Source: Trichobilharzia regenti (taxonomy: Eukaryota > Platyhelminthes > Trematoda > Strigeidida > Schistosomatidae). From it: a stretch of DNA of 64,000 nucleotides. Position 1 is the first letter of the stretch; the number at the start of each line of letters is the position of its first letter. Below, piece by piece: positions 10,511 to 21,339 of this stretch. The notes beneath the pieces were generated by a model. It had not been told where the DNA came from and searched no databases. It saw nothing but the letters and a program-made list of their open reading frames with translations. Position numbers and translations under genes: made by a program. The DNA is taken from NCBI GenBank assembly GCA_944472135.2, contig OX235263.1:3579517-3643516 (forward strand), given 5' to 3'.

Positions 10511-10556
10511 AAAATGAACTGGAAACCACTCTAGTACTTAACATAAATACACGTAA

Positions 10557-12860
10557 GATAAGATAAGATAATAGCTTTATTCCAAATCAGTACTTGTGAT
10601 ACAGAATGGAATTCTCAGTATTTCACCACAGTATTGCATCCAGTTAGTACATTGTCAATAAATATAGTTCTACATAGATTAAGGTTATCTCAGTCAGTTT
10701 TGACAACAACATATTAGCATGTCGGTAGCAAAGCCAAAATTTAAACAGAGTGCTTGAAGGTGTTAGAAAAGTAGATACTACTAGCATATTTCCTGCCGTA
10801 AGCGATAGCAAAATGGTCGAGATATACAGAATATACAGATAAACAGAGTGTGAAAGAACGAACAAGAATGTTTTAAGTAGAGTTTGCAAAGAAAAGAGAA
10901 ACAAAACAACACATAACAAAAAAAGGTAAAGAGAAAACATTGTACCTGTAAATGATGTGAGTTGGAAAGACGAGATCCATTTGTTCTACTGACTATTTAA
11001 TAAGTTAAAGGTTTCACGCCTAATGATTTCTTTATCGCACAGAACACGAGCCAAGTAGGGTATGGTTGAGTTTTTGTACTTATTAGTGCAGGCATATAGT
11101 TTCCAATATAGGCTTCTGGTTTTCCCTGAAGAGATACATGGGGAGAGTTGTGAATGTAGAGGGTGTTGTGAGTCAGATAAAATGGATTTCGCACATTTTT
11201 CACATGAATCCATGTGCCTGTCCACCAGAATATTAACAAGCTGGCTAAGTGGCAAACTGCTTACCCTGCTGACAACCTTTATCACCCTACGTAATAAGAT
11301 ATAGCCTTTTATCAGTAGCCCTTTAAAAACGAAGCGGGAACCACAGAGAATAATAGGGAGAATGCGAGAGTTAACGAATTGTTGGAGTAAGGGTTGGGTT
11401 ATACCAGAATGTCTTAACTTCTTGATGTAGAAGGTAAGACGGAATATTTTCTAAGAAATCGTCAAGATATGAGACGACCAGGAAAGATCAGGAGATAGAA
11501 TGACGCCTAGGTATTTAATTTCCGACTTGGTTTCTCTTTCAGTGCCATCTATGTTGCACACCTCGTGAGTGCTAACCAGTTTGTTTAGGTCAGATTTGTG
11601 CCTAAAGGTGAAATTGACTGTTTGGCATTTGGAGGGGTTTGAGATGAGACCGTTTTCCTTGGACCATTGGCTGATTTCTGATAAGAAGCCATTTAGTTTC
11701 GAGCAGTCACTTTGACATTTGACAGACAAAGATACAATCAGGTCGTCAGCATATTTGACAAAGTTAATGTCATTTGAAGATGGTAGGTCATGCAGAAAGA
11801 ATGAAGAGAGAAGTGGGGAGAGTACAGCACCTTGGGGGACACCAGCTTCAGTGAGCACAGCAGAGGAGGATTCACCTTTGTATACGGTGTACTGCATTCT
11901 GTTTGAAAAGTGGGAATGCAACCAGTTAGTGACCCAGGACTCGGTTTGTGTCATGGAGAGCTTATTTAGCAAGAGACATCTAGGTACAGAGTCGAAAGCA
12001 GAAGTGAAGTCAAGAAACGTGCAGCGGACATATTTGGCACCTTTATCTAATGATGAGACAGTACTGTTGTGTAAGACGGCTGCAGCGTCTAAAGTACTCC
12101 TACCCTGTCTGTAGGCAAATTGTTTGGGGTCTTCGAAGCTTATAAGGGAGGGTTTAAGTACCAGTTTTTCCATAAGTTTTAGAAACGGGGAAGTGATGGT
12201 GATGGGTCTGAACTTTACGTTCTTGCTATTGCCAGGTTTAGGGACAGGAACTACTTTAATGTCTTTCCATGGGACAGGTACAACGTTTTCGAAGAAAGTA
12301 GCATTTAGGATATTAGTTAGAGAAGAGCATAAAGCATCTGCACATTGTTTTAGAACACATGCAGGTATGCCATCAGGGCCAAGACTATGTGGGGGCTTAA
12401 GAGTTTTAAGACATTTTAAAACATCAAGAGTGTTAAAGTCCTGGAAGTTATCAGCTACAAGATTAGTAACGTTAGAAGTGGTTATAGTAGAAGGAGAGCG
12501 TATAAAAGACAGATTAAGAGCATTAACATCACAAGAAGGAAAAACATTACATCGCTTACTATTGCCAGTAATTTCATTGAAAAATTTCCACATGCTGTTA
12601 GGAGATTTGCATGATAAAAGTGTTTGGTTATAGATAGCATTAAGATTTTTGATTTCACATATGATTTGAGCATTAATCTTTTTAAGACCTAACTTGTCTT
12701 TGCATTTATATAACATTTCTTTTTGCCTGCGAAGTTGTTTGAGGTGGGGAGACGAAAAGCGGTCGAGGCGTTTGAACAGTGTTTGTTTGGGACAGCATAT
12801 GTCGAGGCAGAACTTAAGATGATCCGTTATATTGGTGATTGAGTCATCTAATGTACTTTC
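10557..12860 (-). mobile_element. CR1-like LINE (SR1/Perere type), 5' truncated
   Basis: The main frame is 11451-12716, 421 codons, on the minus strand. The reverse transcriptase has GPDGIPACVLKQ, FRPITITSPFLKLMEKLV, the F-D-x-x-x-A-F-D type block TFLDFTSAFDSVPR, GVPQGAVLSPLL and FVKYADDLIVSL (Y at residue 322). The C-terminal part continues in other frames to 10986 (ILVDRHMDSCEKCAKSIL), so there is at least one frameshift near 11300-11450. The 3' end at 10557-10625 carries AATTCCATTCTGTATCACAA, then GGAATAAAGC and a TTATC-repeat tail. The endonuclease and ORF1 are absent. Confidence 0.88.
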
Positions 12861-12894
12861 ATAGAATAAATATGTACAATCAATACGTCAAATA

Positions 12895-13168
12895 TTGTGG
12901 ATTCTGCCTTGACGAGCTACCCTTGAAGAACTGTAGGACTTACACCAGTACGCCTACATTCCTTCTCAGGTTGATGATCCAAGTGGAAGTCGTCCGGACA
13001 CAAAAATAACTAACCAAAAGATAGATGAGAGATGATGCTAAATCAATATATGCAAGATGAACATATGTACAAAATAACACAAGTACGGTGGATTGCGCTT
13101 CGATATACTACCCTTGAAGAATTGTAGTACCTACAGCAGTACGCCCACAACCCTTCTCATGTTGACGC
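12895..13168. repeat. Pair of direct repeats, about 80 bp each, 192 bp apart
   Basis: Segments 12897-12976 and 13089-13168 align along their length (CTACCCTTGAAGAA, TACACCAGTACGCC/TACAGCAGTACGCC, CCTTCTCA.GTTGA). Their nature is unknown. They lie next to the 3' end of the minus-strand gene remnant. Confidence 0.6.
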
Positions 13169-14270
13169 CCTAGGCTGGAAAATTGTCGCAGAGTTCATTT
13201 GCTGACTTCCTTCTATCATCTATATCCTCAAATCTGAACGGTAACACGCCCATGTCATTGTATCGTAGAATACAGATGACTAACAAACATACGATGTGCC
13301 AGGTCAACCAAGCGTAAAAACAGAGTAATTTACACCAAAGATAATAGCATTCAAATAGTAACTTTAAACCTGAAAGACTTTTATTCTTGCAAGTCAGTTT
13401 AACAATAACACTCCCATACACAGTTGGCTTATCCTCACTAAACTGACCAATATCTTTCGTCTTATCATATCCACCGATACTAGCATATTCATAGCATAAG
13501 ACACATGAGTTCATGGGCAAATCTTTCATTTTGGATGAGGACACCAACGAATACTGAGTGATACGAGTTGATGAACTCAGCGGTGCATCACAAGCTGTTG
13601 TTGTTCGGCTTTTAGAAGGCTGTCTAACTGCAAGATTATCACCACTGCTGTCTTTTAGGGTTAGCTCCAGTTAAGCACTAGCATCTGTTGATAGGTTGGC
13701 TACACACTGATCATTTACACTAACGGTCTCATGAGTATCCATACCTTCTGCAACCGCATCTTCCTTTAACTCTATTTCACGTTCACAATGCACAGAACCT
13801 TTGTTCAACTCAGTAGTAGCAGGCATTCCGCTCGTCTCATCATGATCAGCCAAAGACAAATGTGCACTATCATGATCATTATCACATCTTGCGTCGGTGG
13901 CACAATGGTTAGGACTCTCGCTGACCATGCACATGTTCCGAGGTTCGATCCCCTGCCGACGCACACCTGATATCTATGGTTGGCCTGCAAAATTTGGGCT
14001 ACCGATATCCATGCTGAAAATTCCATACTTGTACCAAAAATACAATGTGGAATCAATCTGTAATCAAAAATAAAATAAATAAAAAAGTATTCACTTTACC
14101 CACGTCTATCAGGTCGACTTCATCATTTTCAAACTCTTTAATAACAACAGTACATGATTTTGGTTCTTCCTCATAAATCTTTGAAGTTACGTTTAGTTTT
14201 GATGAGATCCTTCAGTCAATTATTGATCGTAAGATTCCGTTTGTATTAATATCTGAGTTGATATCCGTAT
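13150..14270 (-). pseudogene. Minus-strand gene remnant with exon-like blocks, nested in NPHP4
   Basis: On the minus strand one frame runs from about 13884 to 13385 with a single stop (TAA, 13671-13673). It contains MPATTELNKGSVHCEREIEL, then MKDLPMNSCVLCYEYASIGG and SEDKPTVYGSVIVKLTCK. A further block at 13170-13290 ends in GVLPFRFEDIDDRRKSANEL and a stop. Another exon-like block at about 14105-14257 reads EEEPKSCTVVIKEFENDEVD and ends in a good donor (GACGTGG|GTAAAG), but it has an in-frame TGA. A SINE-1 sits between the blocks (13891-14080). I do not recognise the protein. Retained splice-like signals suggest a duplicated gene fragment rather than a processed copy. It could also be a live nested gene if the stops are avoided by splicing. 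Confidence 0.45.
13891..14080 (+). repeat. SINE-1 copy
   Basis: TTGCGTCGGTGGCACAATGG, GAGGTTCGATCCCCTGCCGA and ACCTGATATC lead to the tail TGCTGAAAATTCCATACTTG and GTGGAATCAATCTGTAATC. It separates two exon-like blocks of the minus-strand remnant. Confidence 0.88.
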
Positions 14271-14469
14271 TGTTTCCTACATAAAAATTATTTGTAAATA
14301 ATGAACATTAAAAACAACTGGAGAAGAATTAGTCGATATTTCAAACAAAATGAATGGCAAGTTAGTCACCAACAGTGCTGGACGATCTGAATATTTAAAA
14401 CTGTTTGGTTGTATAACATTCTATTTTTAACTTGCTATGTTGTGGAATGAAAGGGTACCAGCATAGCAA

Positions 14470-15490
14470 TTAGTAGTGTTCTCTGAGCTGGCTGGTTTAG
14501 CTGCCAAGCTTTCGTCAGCGCAATTTTTAACATAAAGTGAAATGATTTCAATTTTCCTTGAGTGATAGAATTGCGACTCCATGTAACCATTTTCACATAT
14601 GTATTGGTCATTTTCTATTGATTTGGAATTGAAGCTTTCACGTCACATGATTTACTTCTTATTGGTTGGTATATTCGATCTATATTAAGGTGTTTGTTAC
14701 TTGCATATTCGTTTGAGTACCAGGCTCCTAGGAATTTCTTGACTGCACTTTTGGTGTTTCCTGTTTTAAAATTTCGACATTATTCCATGTCCATAATTAT
14801 CTACATGCATTGATATGAAAGAGGGATATATATATCGTGTCTTTTTACAGGTGATTTGTGTTCATGGATTCTGATTCGAAGGGGATGCCCACTTTGTTAA
14901 TGTGATTTCTGTTACAGTTCACCCAATTATTTATTTTGTTAATGGTATTAGTTTTATCTCCTTTTTCTGTTGGGTGAGTCTTTCGGTTTGCACAATATCT
15001 ATGAATGAAGCAATTAGACTGGCGCACTTCTGCGCTATATCTATTTCAAACGGTTTCAGTATTCTAGTTGTTATTTCAGAGATATTTTCTACACAAAGTA
15101 GGATGAGTTTTCTTGTGGTCTGTGATGATGGTTTCTTGTTGGTGTTGTGATTCGATTCTAAACACTTTTTGATGAAATATTGTGCGGATATCCATTCTTT
15201 TTGAAGACAGTTAGTAGGTATTTTTCTTCTGTCATTTTTTTCAACGCTGGAGTGCTACAGTGTGTTTTTGAATTCTTTTAAACAATGTCTGCACACAGTT
15301 TCTTTTGTGAGTGAGTAATTGGATTATTGCTACTAGTATAGTTGAGTATTTGATCTGTATGCGTTGATTTAAACCATTTCACTTTATGCTTAAAAATTGT
15401 GGTGAAAGGGGATGTTGTCCAGAATGATGGACTACGAAAGCTCCGCAACTTAACCAACCAGCTCACAGAACACTATTAACTGCAAATTAT
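14470..15490 (-). mobile_element. PLE-1 short element: GIY-YIG part only, inverted ends
   Basis: Both ends carry the same terminal sequence in inverted orientation: AGTGTTCTCTGAGCTGG at 14479-14495, and its complement with GAAAGCTCCGC before it at 15430-15480. Between them the minus strand encodes only the tail of a Penelope-like protein (cysteine-type GIY-YIG region near 14845-15027 and a downstream helical part), broken by stops. No reverse transcriptase remains. A sister of the same build lies at 27475-28490. Confidence 0.75.
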
Positions 15491-15642
15491 TCTTCTCTTT
15501 GTGTTTTTCAGCAGAGAACGATCAATGTCTTTTGTCTCTGTGTAATCGATAATTTTTCACGTCTTTATCACATAATAAAGGTACTTATATGTATAAATTA
15601 ACTTGGGTTATTACTGTTTAACTCTTTTTTTACTTTAAATAG

Positions 15643-15896
15643 CATCTTTGTCGACAAGGTCGTGAAGCTGTTCAAGTCACCTACAGTACTGATATTCTAC
15701 GCTTTAACAATAATGATCTATTTGATGATGGTGAAGCTAGTTCAATTCACCCACCTGATAATCATGGTCGTTTACACTTACGTCTTGCTAATGTTGGACA
15801 TCGTAAGCAATCAGCAGGAAAAGAAATAATTATCAGAAATAATAGTAGCAGAAAAAGATTCTTAATCAATGAAAGTGATGTTGGATGTTTTGGAAA
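15643..15896 (+). CDS. NPHP4: NPHP4 exon
   Basis: This exon has 84 codons plus two bases, with acceptor TTTAAATAG and donor GTAGGT. The peptide opens with HLCRQGREAVQ and has GRLHLRLANVGH further on. Both are recognisable counterparts of vertebrate nephrocystin-4, where a similar HLLRQGR..VQ and a GRLHLxLANVGHP block follow the C2-like part. It starts in phase 0, as required by the previous exon. It ends with two bases of a lysine codon, completed by the first base of the exon at 20911. A stop TAG right after the splice point (15898-15900) confirms that the donor is used. Confidence 0.95.
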
Positions 15897-16336
15897 GTAG
15901 GTGATTTTATATTTGTGTCCTTCTGCAAAGTTATTGTAATCCTTTTAGGGGGGTAATTTATTATCATTATCAAGTGATAAGGAAATTTCAGAGCTTTTTT
16001 TACTGAATCGTTCGTAGCTAATGACAACTAATGATTAGTTATAGACTACTTTGCAATATTGGATGACCTTCGTGAAGTTGAGGCATAAGTGGATAGACTT
16101 ATAAACTTTGTATTGAGGTATTAGATGTTTCTGCTAAGCTATAGCGTAATTTCGACTACATTTTGATTCCAGATTGAAACTGATTGAAACTTAAGGAGAA
16201 AGTAATGAAAATTTTGTAAACGTCTCACCAGTCAAGACTCAAGCTTGAAGCTTATTAGAAGCATGAGTCTAGAGATCTCTGATTTCGGTGGTGAAGTCTA
16301 CTATTTTATACTTTTAATAGTCATCATCATATACAT
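15897..16336. other. Unassigned intron sequence
   Basis: No coding frame or repeat was recognised between the exon donor and the SINE head at 16337. Confidence 0.5.
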
Positions 16337-16433
16337 ATGTGCGTCGGCGGTGCAAAGGTATAATATTCGACAAGCACGCCGGTGGTTTGGGGTCCGACTC
16401 CCTGCCGACGCACGCCTTTACCTCACCCAACCA
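16337..16433 (+). repeat. SINE-R head (truncated)
   Basis: A tRNA-like head, GTGCGTCGGCGGTGCAAAGG with box B-like TGGGGTCCGACTCCCTGCC, is followed by GCACGCCTTTACCTCACCCA. That body matches SINE-R (as at 40525) and not SINE-1. The 3' tail is missing. Confidence 0.65.
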
Positions 16434-16523
16434 GTAATTATTATTATTTTTTCCTTTAATTCCTAGAGGGGCATGGGGTTTCAACCAAACTTCTCCATTG
16501 CCTTCGTTTCTCTGCTGAAGTTT

Positions 16524-17083
16524 TGATATGTATCCACATATATATATTTATGTGTGTGTGTGCATGTTGGTCTCTCTTTCTGTTTGCTCGGTTAGTCTGT
16601 GACCACTTCACTTGTATGGACTTGTCTCCTTTAATAATGTGTATTCTCCTTATATTATATTATATATAATATGAGTGTTTGTTGACAGTCCGTTGCTTGG
16701 TGACATATATCCATATATGTTTGTTGGCATGTCTGCTATATTCGCTATGTATAATTGGATCGACACTCCATTATAATTAGCCATTCATGTTAAGACTGTC
16801 TAATGATTTTTCCCACGCTTGTCTGAATTATTTATATATATTCGCATTCACAATTTGTGTGAACTACTTTACTTTACAACTACTTTACTTACTTACCACT
16901 TTGGTGTGAGACCATTTATTTTCGTCTCCTTGTGTTTGGACAATAGAAGTATCATCGCAAACCTAGTGGTCTTCTGATTTCCGCCTTCTCGCGTCAGGAC
17001 TATTAGTTTCTCGACCAGTCCATAACAATAATTTAGCGACGAGTACATAACAATTTGGCGACGGGGAAAACTAGTACATAACA
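16524..17083 (+). repeat. 5' LTR (560 bp)
   Basis: TG...CA ends, a TA-rich U3 and a TATATAATATGAG promoter-like stretch near 16665. The last 53 bases hold one eroded and one intact copy of the PBS-like TGGCGACGGGG region (17031-17052, 17053-17083). Confidence 0.9.
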
Positions 17084-17104
17084 ATTTGGCGACGGGGAAA
17101 ACTA
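17084..17104 (+). promoter_or_regulatory. Primer-binding site
   Basis: ATTTGGCGACGGGGAAAACT directly follows the LTR. TGGCGACGGGG would pair with the CCA end of a tRNA. The same sequence is already present inside the LTR, 31 bp upstream. Confidence 0.75.
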
Positions 17105-17142
17105 CTATTAACCACTCAGCAGCAGCAACATAACAATTTACT

Positions 17143-18140
17143 ATGGATCCTATTAAATTGGAATTATTGTTTGAACGACAAATGAAATTAATGGAAATGT
17201 TCGTCAACCAACAGACTGGTCCAGCTCCACCTTCAAGCAATCCCAATCATACCATGCTACCATCTGTCGACGGAATTGTGAACAGCATTTCACAGTTCAA
17301 TTATGACCCAGAGGCTAATGTCACTTTTGACACATGGTATCAACGTTATGAGGATTTATTCACTGTTGATCTCGCCTCACAAGACGATGCCTGGAAGGTG
17401 CGAGTTTTGCTACGTAAATTGGGTCCGGCAGAATATGAACGGTACTGCAACCTAATTTTACCACAGAAACCACGTGACAATTGTTTCGATGATACAATAA
17501 AGTTGCTGCGTGAACATTTCGGAGACCACTCCTCATTATTCAGTATACGTTATCGTTGCCTCAAGCTGGCAATGAATGAAAATGATGATTTTCTTACTCA
17601 CGTTGGCACAGTCAACCGAGAATGTGAGAGATTTCGACTCAGGTCCTTAACAGATGATCAGTTCAAAGCCTTGATTCTCATATGCAGTCTCCAATCTCCT
17701 CGTTTCACAGATATCCGAACTCGACTGCTCAATCAGCTAGAACAAAATCCCAAGTTAACATTACATGACATAGCTGATGAATATCAACGGCTGATTAATC
17801 TGCAGAAAGACACACACCTGGTCGAATCAACACCTCCGAGAAGCTCTGATATTCGTGCATTACGCAAGAGCAAAAATCTCTCATCATCTACTCCTGACCC
17901 ACCTACTTCTCTAATGTTCCGCGGAAATCTACACATACTCGTCCAACTTCACAAAATACTGCAAAGAAGACCCCACCATCACCATGCTGGCATTGTGGCG
18001 CGTGGCACTTTGTAAAGTCTTGCCCATACAAAAATCATCGTTGCAGCAAGTGCAAATCATCGGTCACAAAAATGGTTTTTGTCAGCCACGCAACCCAGAT
18101 ATCAAAATCCAGCAAAAGCTCAACAAAATGTTGGTCCTAA
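17143..18140 (+). pseudogene. gag of the LTR element, frameshifted
   Basis: The frame from ATG 17143 (MDPIKLELLFERQMKLMEMF) carries a capsid-like domain (FDTWYQRYEDLF, LRKLGPAEYERYCN, LREHFGDHSSLF) for about 255 codons. Near 17900-17910 the reading must move to another frame, in which a CCHC zinc knuckle follows at 17985-18022 (C-x2-C-x3-H-x4-C: CWHCGAWHFVKSC). In the first frame the ORF runs to 18015 as unrelated residues. The zinc-knuckle frame stops at 18138-18140. This is the packaging protein of the retroelement. The shift could be a mutation or, less likely, programmed. Confidence 0.8.
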
Positions 18141-18155
18141 ATCCCCAAAAAGTCA

Positions 18156-18674
18156 TTGAGTCTACGCGCAACCCGTCAAGTCACAACACCAGCTATGCGG
18201 AAATATCTTGATCTTCAGATGAATGGTCATGATGCACGTCTGCAGCTAGATACTGCCTCTGATATTACTGTTATATCAGAGAAACTTTGGAATTATATTG
18301 GCAGACCACCTATCACCAATACTTCCCAGTCTCTTGTCAGCGCCTGTGGTGGGCGGCTCAAACTAATTGGTGAACTCAAATGTTCTGTTTCCTTCCGCAA
18401 TACCAAATTCACAGGAATTTGTTACGTCACGAAGAATGATTTAAATGTTTTGGGACTTGATTGGTTCGATCGTTTGCATCTGGCTGATGTCCCACTAAAT
18501 TCTCTACGCAATACAGTGAAGAAGCATAAAATGCTAGACAATTCCGGACGGAGCCGAAGCCGCAAACCCAACAATCAGACGAAACGACAGGCGTCAACAA
18601 CAAGCCCAAAGGTCCCAGATAAACCCCCAGGTAAACATCCTACTAATCATTCATCTTCTCAAAAGGGGAGGTGA
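18156..18674 (+). CDS. Retroelement aspartic protease
   Basis: This 172-codon frame has the aspartic protease signature LQLDTASDITVIS near residues 29-41 and a second hydrophobic strand, LNVLGLDWFDRL, near residues 92-103. In the family this enzyme cuts the Gag polyprotein. The frame is the same as the zinc-knuckle part of gag, from which it is separated by a stop at 18138. After the protease fold it continues in a lysine/proline-rich tail and stops at the polypurine tract, with no reverse transcriptase. The true start may be upstream by readthrough. Confidence 0.8.
   Translation: MSLRATRQVTTPAMRKYLDLQMNGHDARLQLDTASDITVISEKLWNYIGRPPITNTSQSLVSACGGRLKLIGELKCSVSFRNTKFTGICYVTKNDLNVLGLDWFDRLHLADVPLNSLRNTVKKHKMLDNSGRSRSRKPNNQTKRQASTTSPKVPDKPPGKHPTNHSSSQKGR
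18661..18671 (+). promoter_or_regulatory. Polypurine tract
   Basis: AAAAGGGGAGG ends exactly at the TG of the 3' LTR, the expected place for plus-strand priming. Confidence 0.85.
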
Positions 18675-19231
18675 TATGTATCCACATATATATATTTATG
18701 TGTGTGTGTGCATGTTGGTCTCTCTTTCTGTTTGCTCGGTTAGTCTGTGACCACTTCACTTGTATGGACTTGTCTCCTTTAATAATGTGTATTCTCCTTA
18801 TATTATATTATATATAATATGAGTGTTTGTTGACAGTCCGTTGCTTGGTGACATATATCCATATATGTTTGTTGGCATGTCTGCTATATTCGCTATGTAT
18901 AATTGGATCGACACTCCATTATAATTAGCCATTCATGTTAAGACTGTCTAATGATTTTTCCCACGCTTGTCTGAATTATTTATATATATTCGCATTCACA
19001 ATTTGTGTGAACTACTTTACTTTACAACTACTTTACTTACTTACCACTTTGGTGTGAGACCATTTATTTTCGTCTCCTTGTGTTTGGACAATAGAAGTAT
19101 CATCGCAAACCTAGTGGTCTTCTGATTTCCGCCTTCTCGCGTCAGGACTATTAGTTTCTCGACCAGTCCATAACAATAATTTAGCGACGAGTACATAACA
19201 ATTTGGCGACGGGGAAAACTAGTACATAACA
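18672..19231 (+). repeat. 3' LTR (560 bp)
   Basis: Same length and, by eye, the same sequence as 16524-17083. It is followed by the AGTTT target duplication. Confidence 0.9.
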
Positions 19232-20095
19232 AGTTTCCACGTGACTCCAAGTCTGTCCACATGCTTTCATCTCCTCTTCACATCACCTCCTCCAAGTCAC
19301 CCTTGGACGACCAACTCGCCGCCTCCCCGCTCGGGTTCCACTCAAGGGCTTGTCTAGTGATGTTACTTGATGGTTTGTTTTCTCAGAACATGGTCAATCC
19401 ACCTCCATTTCCTCTTGCAAACTGGTTGCACAATTGATTCTTGGTTGGTTTGCTCCCCGAGATCCCTGTTGCTGATGTTTTCTGGCCGGCTATCTGATCT
19501 TGAGTAGTATTGAGAGAAGGCAGTTGTTGATGAAGGTCTATAGTTTGTTTGAGATGCTCTTTAAGACTCGCCAAGTCTCTGATCCGTACAGTGAGTAGCA
19601 CTGACTTCACAATGGATTTGAAAATTCGGATCTTATTTTTCACGTTGAGTGCTGAGGGTTGGTCTCCACACAGACTTGAGAGTAATGAAAGCCTGCCTTG
19701 TTTTCTCCATCCTTACTTTGATATTCTCATCAGTTCCGTCAGCCTGTAGTTGAAACGATGCTTCCCAGGTAGGTAAAGGAGGTTGTTTCTTTCAGGTTCT
19801 TCCCATTTGTGCTGGCTGATTGTGGTGTGTTGCTGTTGTTGTTGGTGGTGTTACCCAGGAATCTTCATCACTTCTGTTTTATCTCCTTGTTCACCTGAAG
19901 TGAAGTGCTATCTTTGATGCTTCTCCTGCCAACTAGTTGCTTTTCATTTTCATATCTTCCAGTTTTTAGGAAATCAGGCATATATATTGCATCGAAGATG
20001 TCCAGAACCTCCAAGTTTTTTGTGTTTTTCCATCTTATGCCTGTTTCCTAATTGGCCGTTGTCTACCCTATGTTCCACTGGGAACGTAAAGCAAC

Positions 20096-20589
20096 TATAT
20101 ATGTATATATTGCAATCAAAAATAAAATATTGCAGTTATAGTGTAGCAAATCCTCATAGTTTGACTACCAATAAATAGCTGCATATTGATTAGTCGCTTG
20201 ACTGTAATCAGTGTTATGCTTCTAGTCGCTAGTGTTACTGCTGACTGGATTCTACCATTCAAGTTTGCAGTGTAGTCACTAAAGTTAATGACGTGTCGTC
20301 GTGGTACACTTTTAAATCATGCTGTGTCGTTGACGTTAGTCGCATGAAGCCCTGCACCTGGTTTTTTTTACCTATCATCAACCGTCAGGAAAGTGTATGA
20401 ACAATTTTGAAGGAAATACCACTCCCTTTGGAATTCGAACCTGCACTACCCTATGGCAAAATAGCTCACTTCTAATTTCTGTGACTACTGTACCTTTGGG
20501 CGACGTATGTTTGAATCTTCAAAGGGACATTAGTTTCTCTGAAATTACAGACACACTTTGTTGATGATTGCCAACTAGCACAAAAGCCT
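20096..20589. other. Unassigned intron sequence
   Basis: No coding frame or repeat family was recognised. Confidence 0.4.
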
Positions 20590-20765
20590 AGGTCTAAGGC
20601 TTCCTCTGACCGATCGCCTTCAACCATCTAATACCGACAATTCACAGTGCACCGTGATGGCGAGCCACCTACTGGTATGGCGGCCACACGGCAAGCTTGA
20701 CTGATAGAATTCTGTCTGCAGTGAAGATAGGACTAGACACATTACACCGGTTACTGACTAGTGTC
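20590..20765 (-). repeat. Dispersed repeat remnant, shared with 876-1115
   Basis: Read on the minus strand it starts GATTGGACACTAG, then GTGTCTAGTCC, and contains a GGTTGAAGGCGATCGG block. It matches the unit at 876-1115 in outline. The family is not recognised. Confidence 0.35.
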
Positions 20766-20910
20766 CAATCAAAGAAAAAATTCTGGTTAATTCGCTTACC
20801 ATATATTCGAATTATTAAAAAAAAACCACTCCTATTTCTGAAAAGTAATTTTTGATGTTCGTTCTAGTGTGATGTTCAGTTAAAAAAAAATGATATGTAC
20901 TTTTTCCAAG

Positions 20911-21247
20911 ATTTAAAGGTGGAGCTCTTTCAAATATCAATTCATTTGAGTCAAAAGCTTTTAATGAAAACACAACTGGTTTAACAGTTCGAGCACATAA
21001 AATCCGGTCAACAAACAGTGAACTACAAGAGATGTTGAGATCGATCACTACTTCAGAGAATACAATGCCTAAAACTATCCGAGCAATGAAATCATTGAAT
21101 ACTGAGAAGCATAGAAAAGAATTACCTAGTGAAAATGAAGCAACCAGACAAACTAAACTGGAACGTTTACATTGTTCTTTAAAAGCTATTCATGGTTTAA
21201 CAGGTGTATACGATGAAAAATTATTCCCTAAAGCATACAGTACGCAT
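20911..21247 (+). CDS. NPHP4: NPHP4 exon
   Basis: Acceptor TTTTTCCAAG and donor GTAAGT bound one base plus 112 codons. The first base completes the lysine codon split at 15896. The peptide runs from FKGGALSNINSFESKAF through HKIRSTNSELQEML to NEATRQTKLERLHCSLKA and ends at codon STH. This low-complexity, charged linker corresponds to the segment in vertebrate nephrocystin-4 with an SELxxML motif and a DATRRRKLERM-like block, just before the MSP/Ig-like C-terminal part. Confidence 0.93.
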
Positions 21248-21339
21248 GTAAGTCTGTAATTGGCTAACACATTGTGTTTTGAGTTCTCGATATATTATCA
21301 ACAGTGAGATAATAAAAACCATATTAAGTTTATCAAAAG

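Larger units (their letters stand above)
16524..19231 (+). mobile_element. LTR retrotransposon without pol (Ty3/gypsy-like)
   Basis: Two 560-bp LTRs (16524-17083, 18672-19231) begin TGATATG and end CATAACA, and look identical by eye. The target duplication is AGTTT (16519-16523, 19232-19236). A PBS-like TGGCGACGGGG starts just after the 5' LTR, and a purine tract AAAAGGGGAGG sits directly before the 3' LTR. Inside are only gag and an aspartic protease. Reverse transcriptase, RNase H and integrase are absent, so it must have moved with proteins supplied by a relative. The matching LTRs imply a recent insertion. It lies inside an RTE fragment in an NPHP4 intron. Confidence 0.9.
16434..20095 (-). 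mobile_element. RTE-A (SR2-like) LINE fragment, split by an LTR element
   Basis: The 3' tail of the RTE lies at 16434-16523. The rest, 19237-20095, holds decayed minus-strand RTE C-terminal sequence (frame 19383-19643 with IFKSIVKSVLLTVRIRDLAS). The two parts join if the LTR retrotransposon and one copy of its AGTTT duplication are removed. It is not functional. Confidence 0.8.

Noticed and set aside
12124..12633. 169-codon plus-strand ORF
   Set aside because: It is antisense to the CR1 reverse transcriptase at 11451-12716.
13671..13964. 97-codon minus-strand ORF as a complete small gene
   Set aside because: Its first part is translated SINE-1. Only the part after about 13890 belongs to the coding-like remnant.
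16524..19231. Endogenous virus
   Set aside because: The element has only gag and protease between LTRs and no envelope-like frame. It fits a non-autonomous LTR retrotransposon.
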